In this document: piece by piece, positions 50,081 through 58,108 of the stretch
Position numbering within the stretch: position 1 is the stretch's first letter
How the letters are laid out: the number at the start of each line of letters is the position of its first letter
Assembly (NCBI RefSeq): GCF_024198235.1
Contig: NZ_JAKCFB010000006.1
Location: 1-64,000 of the forward strand
Reading direction: 5' to 3'
From: Myxococcus dinghuensis
Lineage (GTDB): Bacteria; Myxococcota; Myxococcia; Myxococcales; Myxococcaceae
Length of the DNA stretch: 64,000 bases
Program-made: the position numbers and the translations under genes
The notes under the pieces: model-generated
Databases searched by the model: none
What the model saw: only the letters and a program-made list of their open reading frames with translations
Told to the model about the DNA's origin: nothing

Positions 50081-51079
50081 GTGCGAATCCTGCTCACCGG
50101 TGGCACTGGCTTCATCGGCAAGCGGCTCGCCCGCCGCATCGTCGAGCGCGGTGATGGCCTCACCGTGCTCGTCCGCGCCAGCTCGCGCCGGGACTCCCTG
50201 GAGGCGCTCGGCGCCCGCTTCGCGCCGGGCGACCTGACGACGGGCGAGGGCCTGACGGAGGCCGTGCGCGACGTCGACTGCGTCATCCACCTGGCGGGCG
50301 TCACCAAGGCGCGCGAGCCCTCCGGCTACTTCGAGGGCAACGCGAACGGCACGCGCCGGCTGGTGGAGGCGATGGCCGCCCTGCCCCACCCGCCCCGGCT
50401 CGTGCACTGCTCGTCGCTCGCCGCCGCGGGCCCGTCCACGCCGGAGCGTCCACGCCGGGAAGAGGACCCACCCGCCCCCGTCTCCACCTACGGCCGCAGC
50501 AAGCTGGGGGGAGAGGAGGCGGTGCGGGAGTTCGCGGGCAAGGTCCCCTCCGTCATCGTCCGGCCGCCCATCGTCTACGGCCCGGGCGACACGGAGTTCC
50601 TCCCGTCGATCCTCCCCATGGCCCGGCTGGGCCTGGCCCTCAAGAGCGGCTTCGGCCCCAAGCGCTACTCGCTCATCCACGTGGATGACCTGAACACCGC
50701 GCTCCTCGCGGCGGCGGACCAGGGCGTGACGCTGGATGCGAGCGACCCCGCGCGCGGCGTCTACACGGTCTCCGACGGCCAGGAGTACGCCTGGGAGGAC
50801 GTGTGCGCGGCCCTGGCGGAGGCGATGGGGCGCCGCCGGCCCGCGGTGCTCCCGGTGCCGGACTCCGTCAGCTACGTCGTGGGGCTGGGCTCGGAGGCCG
50901 TCGCGCGGCTGCGTGGCACCATCCCCATCCTCAACCGGGACAAGGTCCGGGAGATGAGCTGCGCGTCGTGGACGTGCACCACCGAGCGCGCCGCCCGCGA
51001 GCTGGGTTTCGTCCCCGCCATCGCGCTCCCGCAGGGGCTGGCCGGGACGCTCGCGTCCTACGACGCGCGGGGCAACTGA
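50081..51079 (+). CDS. NAD(P)-dependent epimerase/reductase, candidate ceramide reductase (CerR)
   Basis: 332 residues, extended short-chain dehydrogenase fold. NAD(P)-binding TGGTGFIGKRLARR (about 6-19), Ser in HCSSLAAAG, and the catalytic YxxxK as YGRSK (about 141-145). The Caulobacter enzyme of this family reduces the ketone of 3-keto-ceramide to ceramide. Position as third gene after spt and the acyltransferase supports that call. GTG at 50081 has GGAG 8 bases upstream. A strong two-way hairpin ends the operon. Confidence 0.85.
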   Translation: MRILLTGGTGFIGKRLARRIVERGDGLTVLVRASSRRDSLEALGARFAPGDLTTGEGLTEAVRDVDCVIHLAGVTKAREPSGYFEGNANGTRRLVEAMAALPHPPRLVHCSSLAAAGPSTPERPRREEDPPAPVSTYGRSKLGGEEAVREFAGKVPSVIVRPPIVYGPGDTEFLPSILPMARLGLALKSGFGPKRYSLIHVDDLNTALLAAADQGVTLDASDPARGVYTVSDGQEYAWEDVCAALAEAMGRRRPAVLPVPDSVSYVVGLGSEAVARLRGTIPILNRDKVREMSCASWTCTTERAARELGFVPAIALPQGLAGTLASYDARGN

Positions 51080-51095
51080 GCCTCGAGACGACGAA

Positions 51096-51137
51096 GGCCG
51101 AGGCCCCTTTCCTTCCGTGGAAAGGAGGGCCCCGGCC
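51096..51137. terminator. Two-way terminator between cerR-like and mlaC-like genes
   Basis: CCTTTCC (51106-51112), a 6-base loop and GGAAAGG (51119-51125) form the central stem; outer GGCC/GGCC (51096-51099 and 51134-51137) can extend it. It lies between two converging stop codons. Confidence 0.75.
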
Positions 51138-51170
51138 CCGGTGCTCCACCCCGCTGTGCTGCGCCTCGAG

Positions 51171-51782
51171 CTACTTCGTCGGTGAAGGCGCGGCGCCGCT
51201 CGCGCCCTTGGCGGACTGGGCAGCGTTCTCCTTCTCGAGCTGCGTGCGCTTGGTCTTCAGTGTGGAGAGCAGGCCGTCGAAGCCCTTGGTGGCGAGCAGC
51301 TTCTGGAACTGGCCCTTGTACGTGTCCACGAGCGACACCTCGTCGGTGACGACGTCGTAGATGCGCCACTCGCCCTTGGCGCCCTTGTAGAGGCGGTAGT
51401 CGACGGGGATCTGGTCCTTCTTCAGGGTCAGCGTCGTGGCGACGGTGGCCTCATTGCCCTCGACGGTCTCCTTTCCGTACTTCACGTCCGCCTGCGCCTG
51501 GCCGATGGCCTTCTGGGCGTAGGAGGCGCGCAACAGGCCCGTCATCGTCTGGGAGAAGTCCTTGCGCTGGGCGGCGGTGAGGCTGGCCCACGTCTTCTCT
51601 CCGAGGGCGCGCTTCGCCAGCTCCTCGAAGTCGACGAACTTCTCGACGACGGTGGCCAGGGATTCGACGGTGGCGCCCGGAGCATTGGCGGCGCGCTGCA
51701 CATCCGTGTTCCCCGACTTGACGACCGTCAGGGGAGTAGGCGCGGCGGCGAGCAAGGTGGCGGCGAGGAGAGAGGCGATCAT
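51171..51782 (-). CDS. mlaC: MlaC/Ttg2-type periplasmic phospholipid carrier
   Basis: 203 residues. Signal peptide (MIASLLAATLLAAAP) then the MlaC fold: FVDFEELAKRALGEKTWASL, DFSQTMTGLLRASYAQKA and VDYRLYKGAKGEWRIYDVVTDEVSLVDTY (about 120-150). MlaC ferries lipids between the inner-membrane MlaFEDB complex and the outer membrane. No other mla gene is adjacent; it follows a TolC-type gene by 54 bases. Near a ceramide operon, carrying sphingolipids is conceivable. Confidence 0.88.
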   Translation of the reverse strand: MIASLLAATLLAAAPTPLTVVKSGNTDVQRAANAPGATVESLATVVEKFVDFEELAKRALGEKTWASLTAAQRKDFSQTMTGLLRASYAQKAIGQAQADVKYGKETVEGNEATVATTLTLKKDQIPVDYRLYKGAKGEWRIYDVVTDEVSLVDTYKGQFQKLLATKGFDGLLSTLKTKRTQLEKENAAQSAKGASGAAPSPTK

Positions 51783-51836
51783 GTGTTTTCGGCTCCGTGA
51801 AGGAGAACGACGGAAAGGACAGGGGTGGCGCCCCGG

Positions 51837-53645
51837 TTATTCACCGCCACCCGAGGCGGGGGGCGCCCCCGTGACACGCGTGAGGGCCACCGTTCCCAAC
51901 CGGACGTCGAACCAGCTCTTCGACCGGTCGGCCGTAACCTGCGCATAGGCGGTGAAGGCGTCCACCAGATCCCTCGTTTCGCCCGTCCCCAGGTCGAAGG
52001 CGGCGAAGGCGGCCGTCACCCAGCGCCGCGCGCTCTTCTCCGCGTCCGTGTAGGCCTTGGCCCGGGCCCAGGCGGCGACCAGATCGCCGTGGACCTTGGT
52101 CACCTCCAGACGGATGCCCGCGCGGATCTGCTTCTCCTGCGCGCGCATCTTGTCCAGCTCCGCACGCGCCTGCGCCAGTTGCGCATCCTTGATGGGGATG
52201 TCGAAGGTGCCCCGCATGACCAGGCCCACGCCCGCCGTCCGGTCGTTGTACGGATCGTAGGAGAACGGGCTGAGCTGGCGCGTGGCGCTCGTGGTGAACC
52301 GGACGTCGTAGAAGCCCGCGAGCCCGAAGTCGGGGAAGTAGCTCCGCTCGCGGATGAACACTTCCTTCTCGCGCGCGGCGATACCCGCGGCGATGGCGGT
52401 GAGCTCCGGCCGGTACTGCTCGGCCAGCATCAGCGCCCGCTCCAACGTGGGCGGCGTCACCTCCTCGTCGAGCGGCAGGTCCTCCTCCACCACGTCCACG
52501 GGCGCGCCCGGAGGGACGTTGGCCAGCAGGCCGATGGCGGTGAGCGCGAGCGTGCGCCCCTGCAGGGCCTCCGCCTTGCGTGCCGCGACCACCTGCTGGA
52601 AGAAGCGGACCTTGTAGGTGTCCACCTGGGACACCTGCGGCGACTCGTCCTTCAGGAGCGCGGCGATGCGTCCGGCGGCGTCCTCCAGGCGCTTCGTCAC
52701 CTCCTCCATCTGCTGCACGCCGGAGCGCGCCAGTTGATAGCTGAAGTACGCCTGCGCGGCCTGGAAGCCGGCCTCGGCCCGGGCGCGCTCACGCAACGCC
52801 GCGCCGACGATGGGCCCCTGCGCGCCCGCCTCCTTCAACGCCGTCAGCTTGCCGAAGGTGTAGAGCGGCAACACCGCGTTGCCGTTGGAGAAGACGGTGA
52901 CGCCCACCTTGCCGAAGTTGAGGTCACCCTTCTCGGAGGCCTTGGTGACCGGGCCACCGCGCCCGTCGTTGATGGCCTCGGGCACGGGACCGCCCATGCC
53001 GATGGAGATCTCGAACTTGGGGAACCAGGCCCACCGCGCCTGATCCGCGAGCGCCTGGAACTTCGCGAGCTCCGCGGACGCCTCCTCCACGCGGGAGTCC
53101 GTCGCGCGCGCCCGCTCGACCAGCTTCTCCAGGGTCAGCGGCTCCGCGCGCGGCGGCGCTCCCTGCGCGTCGGGCGTCTCCTGGACCCCATCCGCGGCCC
53201 GCTGCGCGTCCTGCGCGGGCGTCCGGGCGGGGGCCGGAGAGACGGTCTTCGCCCCGGGCCGAGGCGAGTTCGCCGTATCCACCGTCTCGGGGGTGATGGG
53301 CGTGGGGCCCGGAGGGAGGCTGTCGGGATTGCCCGTGCCGCCCCGCGCGCCAGGAGTCGTGGTCACCGCCCCGGTCCCCTGGGACGTGGGCGCGCTCGAG
53401 CCCGAGGGGGTCGCCCCCGGAATGCTCCCGCTCCCCGGCGACGCGGTGCCCGGCGTGGCTCCCGTCGGACTCCCGCTGGTTCCCGTCGTCCCGCTGGTGC
53501 CGGACGTCGAGCCGCCAGAGGAGCCCGTCGTTCCCGGCGCCGAGCCACTGCCCGGCCCCGCCGTACCCGGGGTGAACTGCGCGGCCGACAGATTGGCCGC
53601 GAGCAGCAGCGCCACTGTCACGCCTCGATCCAGGTGTCTGCGCAT
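51837..53645 (-). CDS. TolC-type outer-membrane efflux protein
   Basis: 602 residues. Signal peptide, then a long low-complexity stretch rich in Gly, Ser, Thr and Pro (about 24-150), followed by the outer-membrane efflux (TolC) domain: LTLEKLVERARATDSRVEEASAEL, then coiled-coil pairs with QAYFSYQLARSGVQQMEEV, and the family's second half with LVAAWARAKAYTDAEKSARRW. TolC trimers form the exit tube of RND, ABC and MFS efflux systems. ATG at 53645 opens the signal peptide. Paired with the mlaC-like gene. Confidence 0.9.
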   Translation of the reverse strand: MRRHLDRGVTVALLLAANLSAAQFTPGTAGPGSGSAPGTTGSSGGSTSGTSGTTGTSGSPTGATPGTASPGSGSIPGATPSGSSAPTSQGTGAVTTTPGARGGTGNPDSLPPGPTPITPETVDTANSPRPGAKTVSPAPARTPAQDAQRAADGVQETPDAQGAPPRAEPLTLEKLVERARATDSRVEEASAELAKFQALADQARWAWFPKFEISIGMGGPVPEAINDGRGGPVTKASEKGDLNFGKVGVTVFSNGNAVLPLYTFGKLTALKEAGAQGPIVGAALRERARAEAGFQAAQAYFSYQLARSGVQQMEEVTKRLEDAAGRIAALLKDESPQVSQVDTYKVRFFQQVVAARKAEALQGRTLALTAIGLLANVPPGAPVDVVEEDLPLDEEVTPPTLERALMLAEQYRPELTAIAAGIAAREKEVFIRERSYFPDFGLAGFYDVRFTTSATRQLSPFSYDPYNDRTAGVGLVMRGTFDIPIKDAQLAQARAELDKMRAQEKQIRAGIRLEVTKVHGDLVAAWARAKAYTDAEKSARRWVTAAFAAFDLGTGETRDLVDAFTAYAQVTADRSKSWFDVRLGTVALTRVTGAPPASGGGE

Positions 53646-54043
53646 CACTCGGCCTCTCGCGGGCCCCATATCCGAGAATCCCACAGCGGCGCAGCATCTA
53701 CGTTCGCCGACGCACAGTCATCGCTCATCTTCATTCCCTGTCCACCGTCTACTTCCGGCGCCCATTCACGCCAGCGCACCATGGATGCGTGACGGACGTG
53801 TTCGCCGCACGACTCCCGGCGTCGCCACCTCGCCAGCATGCCCCTCGGCGGAGATCTCCTGGGGCCGCGACACCGCTTCGCGACTTTCGAACGGAACCCC
53901 GAACCGGGAGGCGCGCCGTCCAACGTGAAGCCCGCGGGCGGTGGGTGAGCCTCCGGACCTTGTGCTCACGGCGGTAGCGAGGGTGTGGCCGGAAAAGCAG
54001 AAGGCCCGCCGGGTTTCCCTGGCGGGCCTTCTTCATTTCAGAG
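53646..54043. other. Gene-free region between TolC gene and tRNA-Ala
   Basis: About 400 bases. Apart from the terminator at 54000-54031 no coding signal, repeat or clear promoter is seen. Confidence 0.5.
54000..54031. terminator. Intrinsic terminator after tRNA-Ala
   Basis: GAAGGCCCGCC (54000-54010) and GGCGGGCCTTC (54021-54031) pair perfectly; on the minus strand the hairpin is followed by TGCTTTTCC. It lies 12 bases after the tRNA 3' end. Confidence 0.85.
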
Positions 54044-54116
<73 letters not shown>

Positions 54117-54172
54117 TTCTTTTGCTGCCGAGCCGCCTTGGGGAGCGGCCCGCCGTCGAAAGTGGGTGCCTT

Positions 54173-54574
54173 CTATCGCCTCTTTCCGCCGGTGGCCAGA
54201 ACTGTTTGAGGCTTCGTTGCGTTTTTTCCAACCTTCAACCGCTCAGCCACCTCCGCGCCTTCCTGGAGGATGTCGGTCAGCTCGCGCGCATGCGCCTCGG
54301 CCGCCTGCTCGGCAGCCTCGATCGCCTTGAGCGCGGCGCCGAAACCCGCGGGCAGCTCCAGCTTCCCCTTCTGGGTGCTCCGCCAGACCAGTTCGCCCAG
54401 CTCCTTCAGGGCGCGGTCCTTCTGATCACGAAGCACGGTGGCCTTGGCATTCGCCCGAGCCAGGTCCGTGTTGCGCTCCACGGCCTCGCGCAGCTCCGCC
54501 AGTCGGCCCTGCGCCGCCTTGAAGGCCTCGTTGATCTGCTTCATCACCTCGGACTGCTTCGAGTCGGCCGCCAC
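54173..54574 (-). CDS. Small coiled-coil protein, unknown function
   Basis: 133 residues, soluble, rich in Ala, Glu, Lys and Arg. Long heptad-like helices (EAFKAAQGRLAELREAVERN, ARANAKATVLRDQKDRALKE and AAEQAAEAHARELTDILQEG) predict an antiparallel coiled coil. GTG at 54574 is preferred because AAGGGG lies about 9 bases upstream; a TTG at 54601 is also open. I recognise no family. Confidence 0.75.
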   Translation of the reverse strand: MAADSKQSEVMKQINEAFKAAQGRLAELREAVERNTDLARANAKATVLRDQKDRALKELGELVWRSTQKGKLELPAGFGAALKAIEAAEQAAEAHARELTDILQEGAEVAERLKVGKNATKPQTVLATGGKRR

Positions 54575-54631
54575 GTGACTGACACCCCTTGGAAAATCCA
54601 ACGATTGCGTAGCGTGTGGCCTCGTCGACTG

Positions 54632-56008
54632 TCAACCCTGGGGGGCCCGCCTCAGTCGGGCGGCGAAGAAACCGCCTCCGGGGACCCGGGGCGGCAGCGC
54701 CTTGAGGTAGGGGCCCTGGGCGGCCAGCGCCGCGCGCTCCACGCCGAGCACGTCCACCACCGGCTCCAGCGTGAACTCCGGATGCTTCGCGAGGAAGGCC
54801 TCGACGACCACCTCGTCCTCCTCCGGGAGCACCGAGCAGGTGGCGTAGACGACGAGCGCGCCCGGACGGGCCTGCCGGGCCACCTCCTCCAGCAGCTCCG
54901 ACTGCGTCGTCTGGAACTTGGAGATCTCCTGCGCCGTCAGCTTCCACTTCTGATCCGGCTCGCGCGCCAGCGAGCCCGTGCCGCTGCACGGAGCATCGAT
55001 CAGGAGCACGTCCGCGTCGGACAGGGGCAGTGGATGCGGGAAGGCGACCTGCCGCAGCGAGAAATGACGGACCCGCTCCCGGGCCTCGGCCAGTCGGCGG
55101 CGGGAGCGATCCCCCGCGACCACCCGGCCGGTGGCGCCCACGAAGTCCGCGAGCGCCAGCGTCTTGCCGCCCGCCCCCGCGCAGACGTCCGCCACCGTGA
55201 GGCCCGCCATGGAGCCCCCGACGGGACGACACACCTCCGAGATGAGCTGGCTGCCCACGTCCTGCACCTGCAGCCGCCCGGTCTTCATCACCCGCGTCTC
55301 GAACACGCGGTGGCTCGAGTCCACCACGCGCACCGCGTCCGGCGCGGCGGGGACGGCCTCCGCGGCGACGCCCTCCTCCGCCAGCGCGGCCAGCACCGCG
55401 TCGCGCGTGCCTGGAGGACGGACGCGGAAGTGCAACCCGGGATCCTCGTCCAGGGAGGCCAGGAGGCCCTCCATCACGGACTCCGGGTACGCCTCCGTCA
55501 GCTTCGTCACGAGCCAGGTGGGGAACGAGTAGCGGATCGCGAGCCACTCCGCGCGCGTGTCCGGCAGCGAGGGCTCCGGCAGCGGCGACTCCACCACCTT
55601 CTGGAGGACGTCGTCCTTGAGGGTGCGCGGACGCACCGGCCCCGGCAACCGGACCTCCGGGCCGATCCGCGTCCAGCCCTCTCCACAGAAGAGCCGGCGC
55701 CAGAGCGCGTACCGCACCAGCGCCTGGTCCTCGGTGAGCCCCAGCTTCCCCGGGGGATGTCCCAGCGTGCGCGCGGCGAGATCCAACAACCGCTGGTGTC
55801 GGGACAGCTCGCGCACGACGAGCGCGGCGAAGCGCCGCTCCTGCCCGCCCAGCCCGTCCGCGTCCCGCAGCGCGTTCGCCAGGGCGGCCTTCAGGGGTTC
55901 GCCCCGCAGCACCGCGATATGGGCCTCGAGGGCCGCGGTCGCCCCCCTGCGCGAGGGACGCCCCATGCGTGCCGCGTCGAGCGGGAGGGTGGGCCAGACG
56001 GAGTCCAC
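54632..56008 (-). CDS. RsmB/NOP-type 5-methylcytosine rRNA methyltransferase
   Basis: 458 residues. N-terminal NusB-like helical domain (about 25-150), then the NOP methyltransferase core: VQDVGSQLISE, VADVCAGAGGKTLALAD (SAM site), DAPCSGTGSLAREPD and YATCSVLPEED, which carry the two catalytic cysteines of this family. It methylates cytosine 5 in 16S rRNA; the NusB-like start points to the RsmB group. GTG at 56008; the receiver-cupin gene ends 10 bases upstream, so both are co-transcribed. Confidence 0.93.
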   Translation of the reverse strand: MDSVWPTLPLDAARMGRPSRRGATAALEAHIAVLRGEPLKAALANALRDADGLGGQERRFAALVVRELSRHQRLLDLAARTLGHPPGKLGLTEDQALVRYALWRRLFCGEGWTRIGPEVRLPGPVRPRTLKDDVLQKVVESPLPEPSLPDTRAEWLAIRYSFPTWLVTKLTEAYPESVMEGLLASLDEDPGLHFRVRPPGTRDAVLAALAEEGVAAEAVPAAPDAVRVVDSSHRVFETRVMKTGRLQVQDVGSQLISEVCRPVGGSMAGLTVADVCAGAGGKTLALADFVGATGRVVAGDRSRRRLAEARERVRHFSLRQVAFPHPLPLSDADVLLIDAPCSGTGSLAREPDQKWKLTAQEISKFQTTQSELLEEVARQARPGALVVYATCSVLPEEDEVVVEAFLAKHPEFTLEPVVDVLGVERAALAAQGPYLKALPPRVPGGGFFAARLRRAPQG

Positions 56009-56018
56009 GACGGATGAC

Positions 56019-56684
56019 CTAGCCTTTCAGCCCCAACGTGACGGCGAGACAACCGGTGGCGCTCCGGGCCTCGGGCACCTGACCGGCGCCCACGAAGAAC
56101 GTCGCCGGCGCCACATGGCGGATCCCCTCCAGCTCCAGCTCGCCCTCCAACAGCTGGACGACCTCGCGCCCCCGGGGCCGCACCTCCCAGTCCCAGCGCG
56201 TGTCCCGCGCCAGGCGGACCCAGGCCCGAGCGCCCTCCTCGGCGGAGGACACCATCTGGACTCCGGCGCCGCGCTCCACCCAGCCCCCCGTCGGCGGCTG
56301 TCCCTGCCGGGCCACCTCTTCCGACAGGCGGTGGACCTCGAGGAAGCGCTCCACCAGCCCGAGGATGTCCTCGATCTGGAAGGGCTTCACCAGGATGCCG
56401 TCGGGGATGAAGGGCCGCAGCGCCCGGGCCACCTCCTCCGGAGACGCGGCGCTGACGATGGCCACCGCCCGCTGACGCTTCCGGGCCGCCTCCACCACCG
56501 CGCGACCGCCGGACTCGCCTCCGCCGATGCGGAGGTCCGTCACCACCAGCTCGAAGGGCTCCGACCCCAGCGCCGCCAGGGCCTCCGTCACGGTGCCGAC
56601 CGACCGCACCTCCGCCAGGTCGGAGATGAGCTCACCCATGCCTTCTCGGAGGCTCGCGTCATCCTCGACCAGCAGAACCTTCAT
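56019..56684 (-). CDS. Receiver-domain protein with C-terminal cupin-like domain
   Basis: 221 residues. Receiver domain 1-118: acidic pair EDD (7-9), phospho-acceptor Asp50 in VVTDLRIGG, Ser78 and Lys100 in ILVKPF. The C-terminal 90 residues (RDTRWDWEVRPRGREVV, LLEGELELEGIRH, ATFFVGAGQ) show the spaced Gly/His turn pattern of a small cupin such as the ChrR-type sensor fold, though metal ligands are incomplete. There is no DNA-binding domain. It precedes the rRNA methyltransferase gene. Output is unknown. Confidence 0.82.
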   Translation of the reverse strand: MKVLLVEDDASLREGMGELISDLAEVRSVGTVTEALAALGSEPFELVVTDLRIGGGESGGRAVVEAARKRQRAVAIVSAASPEEVARALRPFIPDGILVKPFQIEDILGLVERFLEVHRLSEEVARQGQPPTGGWVERGAGVQMVSSAEEGARAWVRLARDTRWDWEVRPRGREVVQLLEGELELEGIRHVAPATFFVGAGQVPEARSATGCLAVTLGLKG

Positions 56685-56780
56685 CTCGGGGTCTCTCCGC
56701 CGCCCCTGCCCGGAGCAAGTCCTCCACGTTCCCGGGCGGGGGGGGCGGCGCCAACTCGACTGCCGCCCCCTTTCGGGAAG

Positions 56781-56866
56781 TGGCCCTCCCCGGACTCGAA
56801 CCGGGACGCGGGGTCAGCCGCAGCGGATTTTGAGTCCGCCTCGTCTACCAATTTCGACAGAGGGCC
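56781..56866 (-). tRNA. tRNA-Leu (anticodon CAA)
   Basis: 86 bases, with the long variable arm of class II tRNAs. Acceptor GGCCCTC pairs with GAGGGCC, anticodon stem GCGGA/TCCGC with loop CTCAAAA, T-loop TTCGAGT. Discriminator A; CCA not encoded. Confidence 0.97.
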
Positions 56867-56962
56867 GTTTGTTGATGAAGCGGCCAGACGTATACCGCGA
56901 CGGCTGGACTTGTGCATCCGAAGATTGCGGTGGCGCACGCACATCGCTATGAGGGGCCCCGC

Positions 56963-57715
56963 ATGTACAACCTTCTGATCTCGCTGGCAGTGGGTATCGT
57001 CGTCGCGCTGCTGGTGAAACTCGCGAACTTCTCCCTGTGGGCTGGCCTCGTCCCGGGGGTCATCGCCATGGTCGCCACCTTCGTCCTGCTGGCCAGGCGG
57101 GTGGCCAACCGCATCCAGGCCCTGATGACGACGGTGCAGCAGGAGCTCCAGCAGACGCAGCCCACCAGCAAGAAGGACGCCCAGGGCCGGGTGGAGCGCG
57201 CCGTCAAGACGCTCGAGAAGGGTCTGGTCTACGACAAGTGGCAGTTCATGGTCGGACCGGAGATCCACGCGCAGATCGGCATCCTCAAGTACATGGTGCA
57301 GGACTTCGACGGGGCCAAGAGCCACTTCGACAAGTCCAGCTCCCGCAACTTCATGGCCAAGGCCATGGAGGGCGCCCTGTACTACCGGAGCGAGAACATC
57401 CCCGCGATGAAGACCGCCTTCGAGGCCGCGGTGAAGAGCGGCAAGAAGGAGTCCATCGTCTGGGCCGTCTACGCGTGGTGCCTCCTGCAGCGGAAGGAGA
57501 AGGACGAGGCCCAGCGCGTGCTGGCCCGCGCCGTCGAGGAGAACCCCAAGGACGAGAAGCTCAAGACGAGCCTGTCCCAGCTCCAGAACGACAAGCGCCT
57601 GAAGATGAAGCCATACGAGCCCACGTGGTGGCAGTTCGGCCTGGAGACGCCTCCGCCGATGATGCCCCCCATGGGCGGTGGCGGCCGCCGGATGCAGTTC
57701 AACACCCGACGCTGA
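56963..57715 (+). CDS. Membrane-anchored helical-repeat (TPR-like) protein
   Basis: 250 residues. Two close membrane helices at the N-terminus (about 3-20 and 27-45), then a charged helix and TPR-like repeats (HAQIGILKYMVQDFDGAKSHF, AYAWCLLQRKEKDEAQRVLARAV). A Pro/Met/Gly-rich tail (PPPMMPPMGGGGRRMQ) ends it. ATG at 56963 with GAGGGG close by. No known family; the layout suits a scaffold for protein contacts in the cytosol at the inner membrane. Confidence 0.84.
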   Translation: MYNLLISLAVGIVVALLVKLANFSLWAGLVPGVIAMVATFVLLARRVANRIQALMTTVQQELQQTQPTSKKDAQGRVERAVKTLEKGLVYDKWQFMVGPEIHAQIGILKYMVQDFDGAKSHFDKSSSRNFMAKAMEGALYYRSENIPAMKTAFEAAVKSGKKESIVWAVYAWCLLQRKEKDEAQRVLARAVEENPKDEKLKTSLSQLQNDKRLKMKPYEPTWWQFGLETPPPMMPPMGGGGRRMQFNTRR

Positions 57716-58108
57716 GCCCACGCCGCGGGGCCCGCTCCCCTGCCCCGCGCACGGGAATTCCTACCGACGCCCGCCTTCCCACGCTGGAACGAGTTCCGAC
57801 CCGCTCGCCGGGCGGGACGAAGGCGGTCGGCAACCCCCTGAAATGACTCCGGCCCGCATGCCTTGTCGAGGGGCATGCAGCTTGCTCCAGGCTCCCGCGC
57901 GCGCAGCGGGGGCACGGCCCCTTCACGCGTGACAGGTGGGCTTGGCGGCCGGAGGTCTCGGGTGAAGGTTGCGGGAGGCGGGTGCTCGCAGGACCGGGAG
58001 GCGGCGGATGCGCGTGGGGCGCAAGGGCGTCGAGAGCACCGGGTGGAGCGTGGCATCCGAGACTTCTGGCCCGTCAGGTGCCTGGAGTCCCGCGAACCGG
58101 AGTGGTGC
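57716..58108 (+). promoter_or_regulatory. Control region with sigma-54-type promoter
   Basis: 393 bases without a supported gene. At 57871-57886 the sequence GGGCATG-cagc-TTGCT matches the sigma-54 pattern TGGCACG-N4-TTGCW, with GG (57872-57873) and GC (57884-57885) at the exact 10-base spacing. A 7-base inverted repeat (GCATGCC 57856-57862, GGCATGC 57872-57878) overlaps the -24 element. It points towards the diguanylate cyclase gene, leaving a leader of about 210 bases. Confidence 0.45.
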
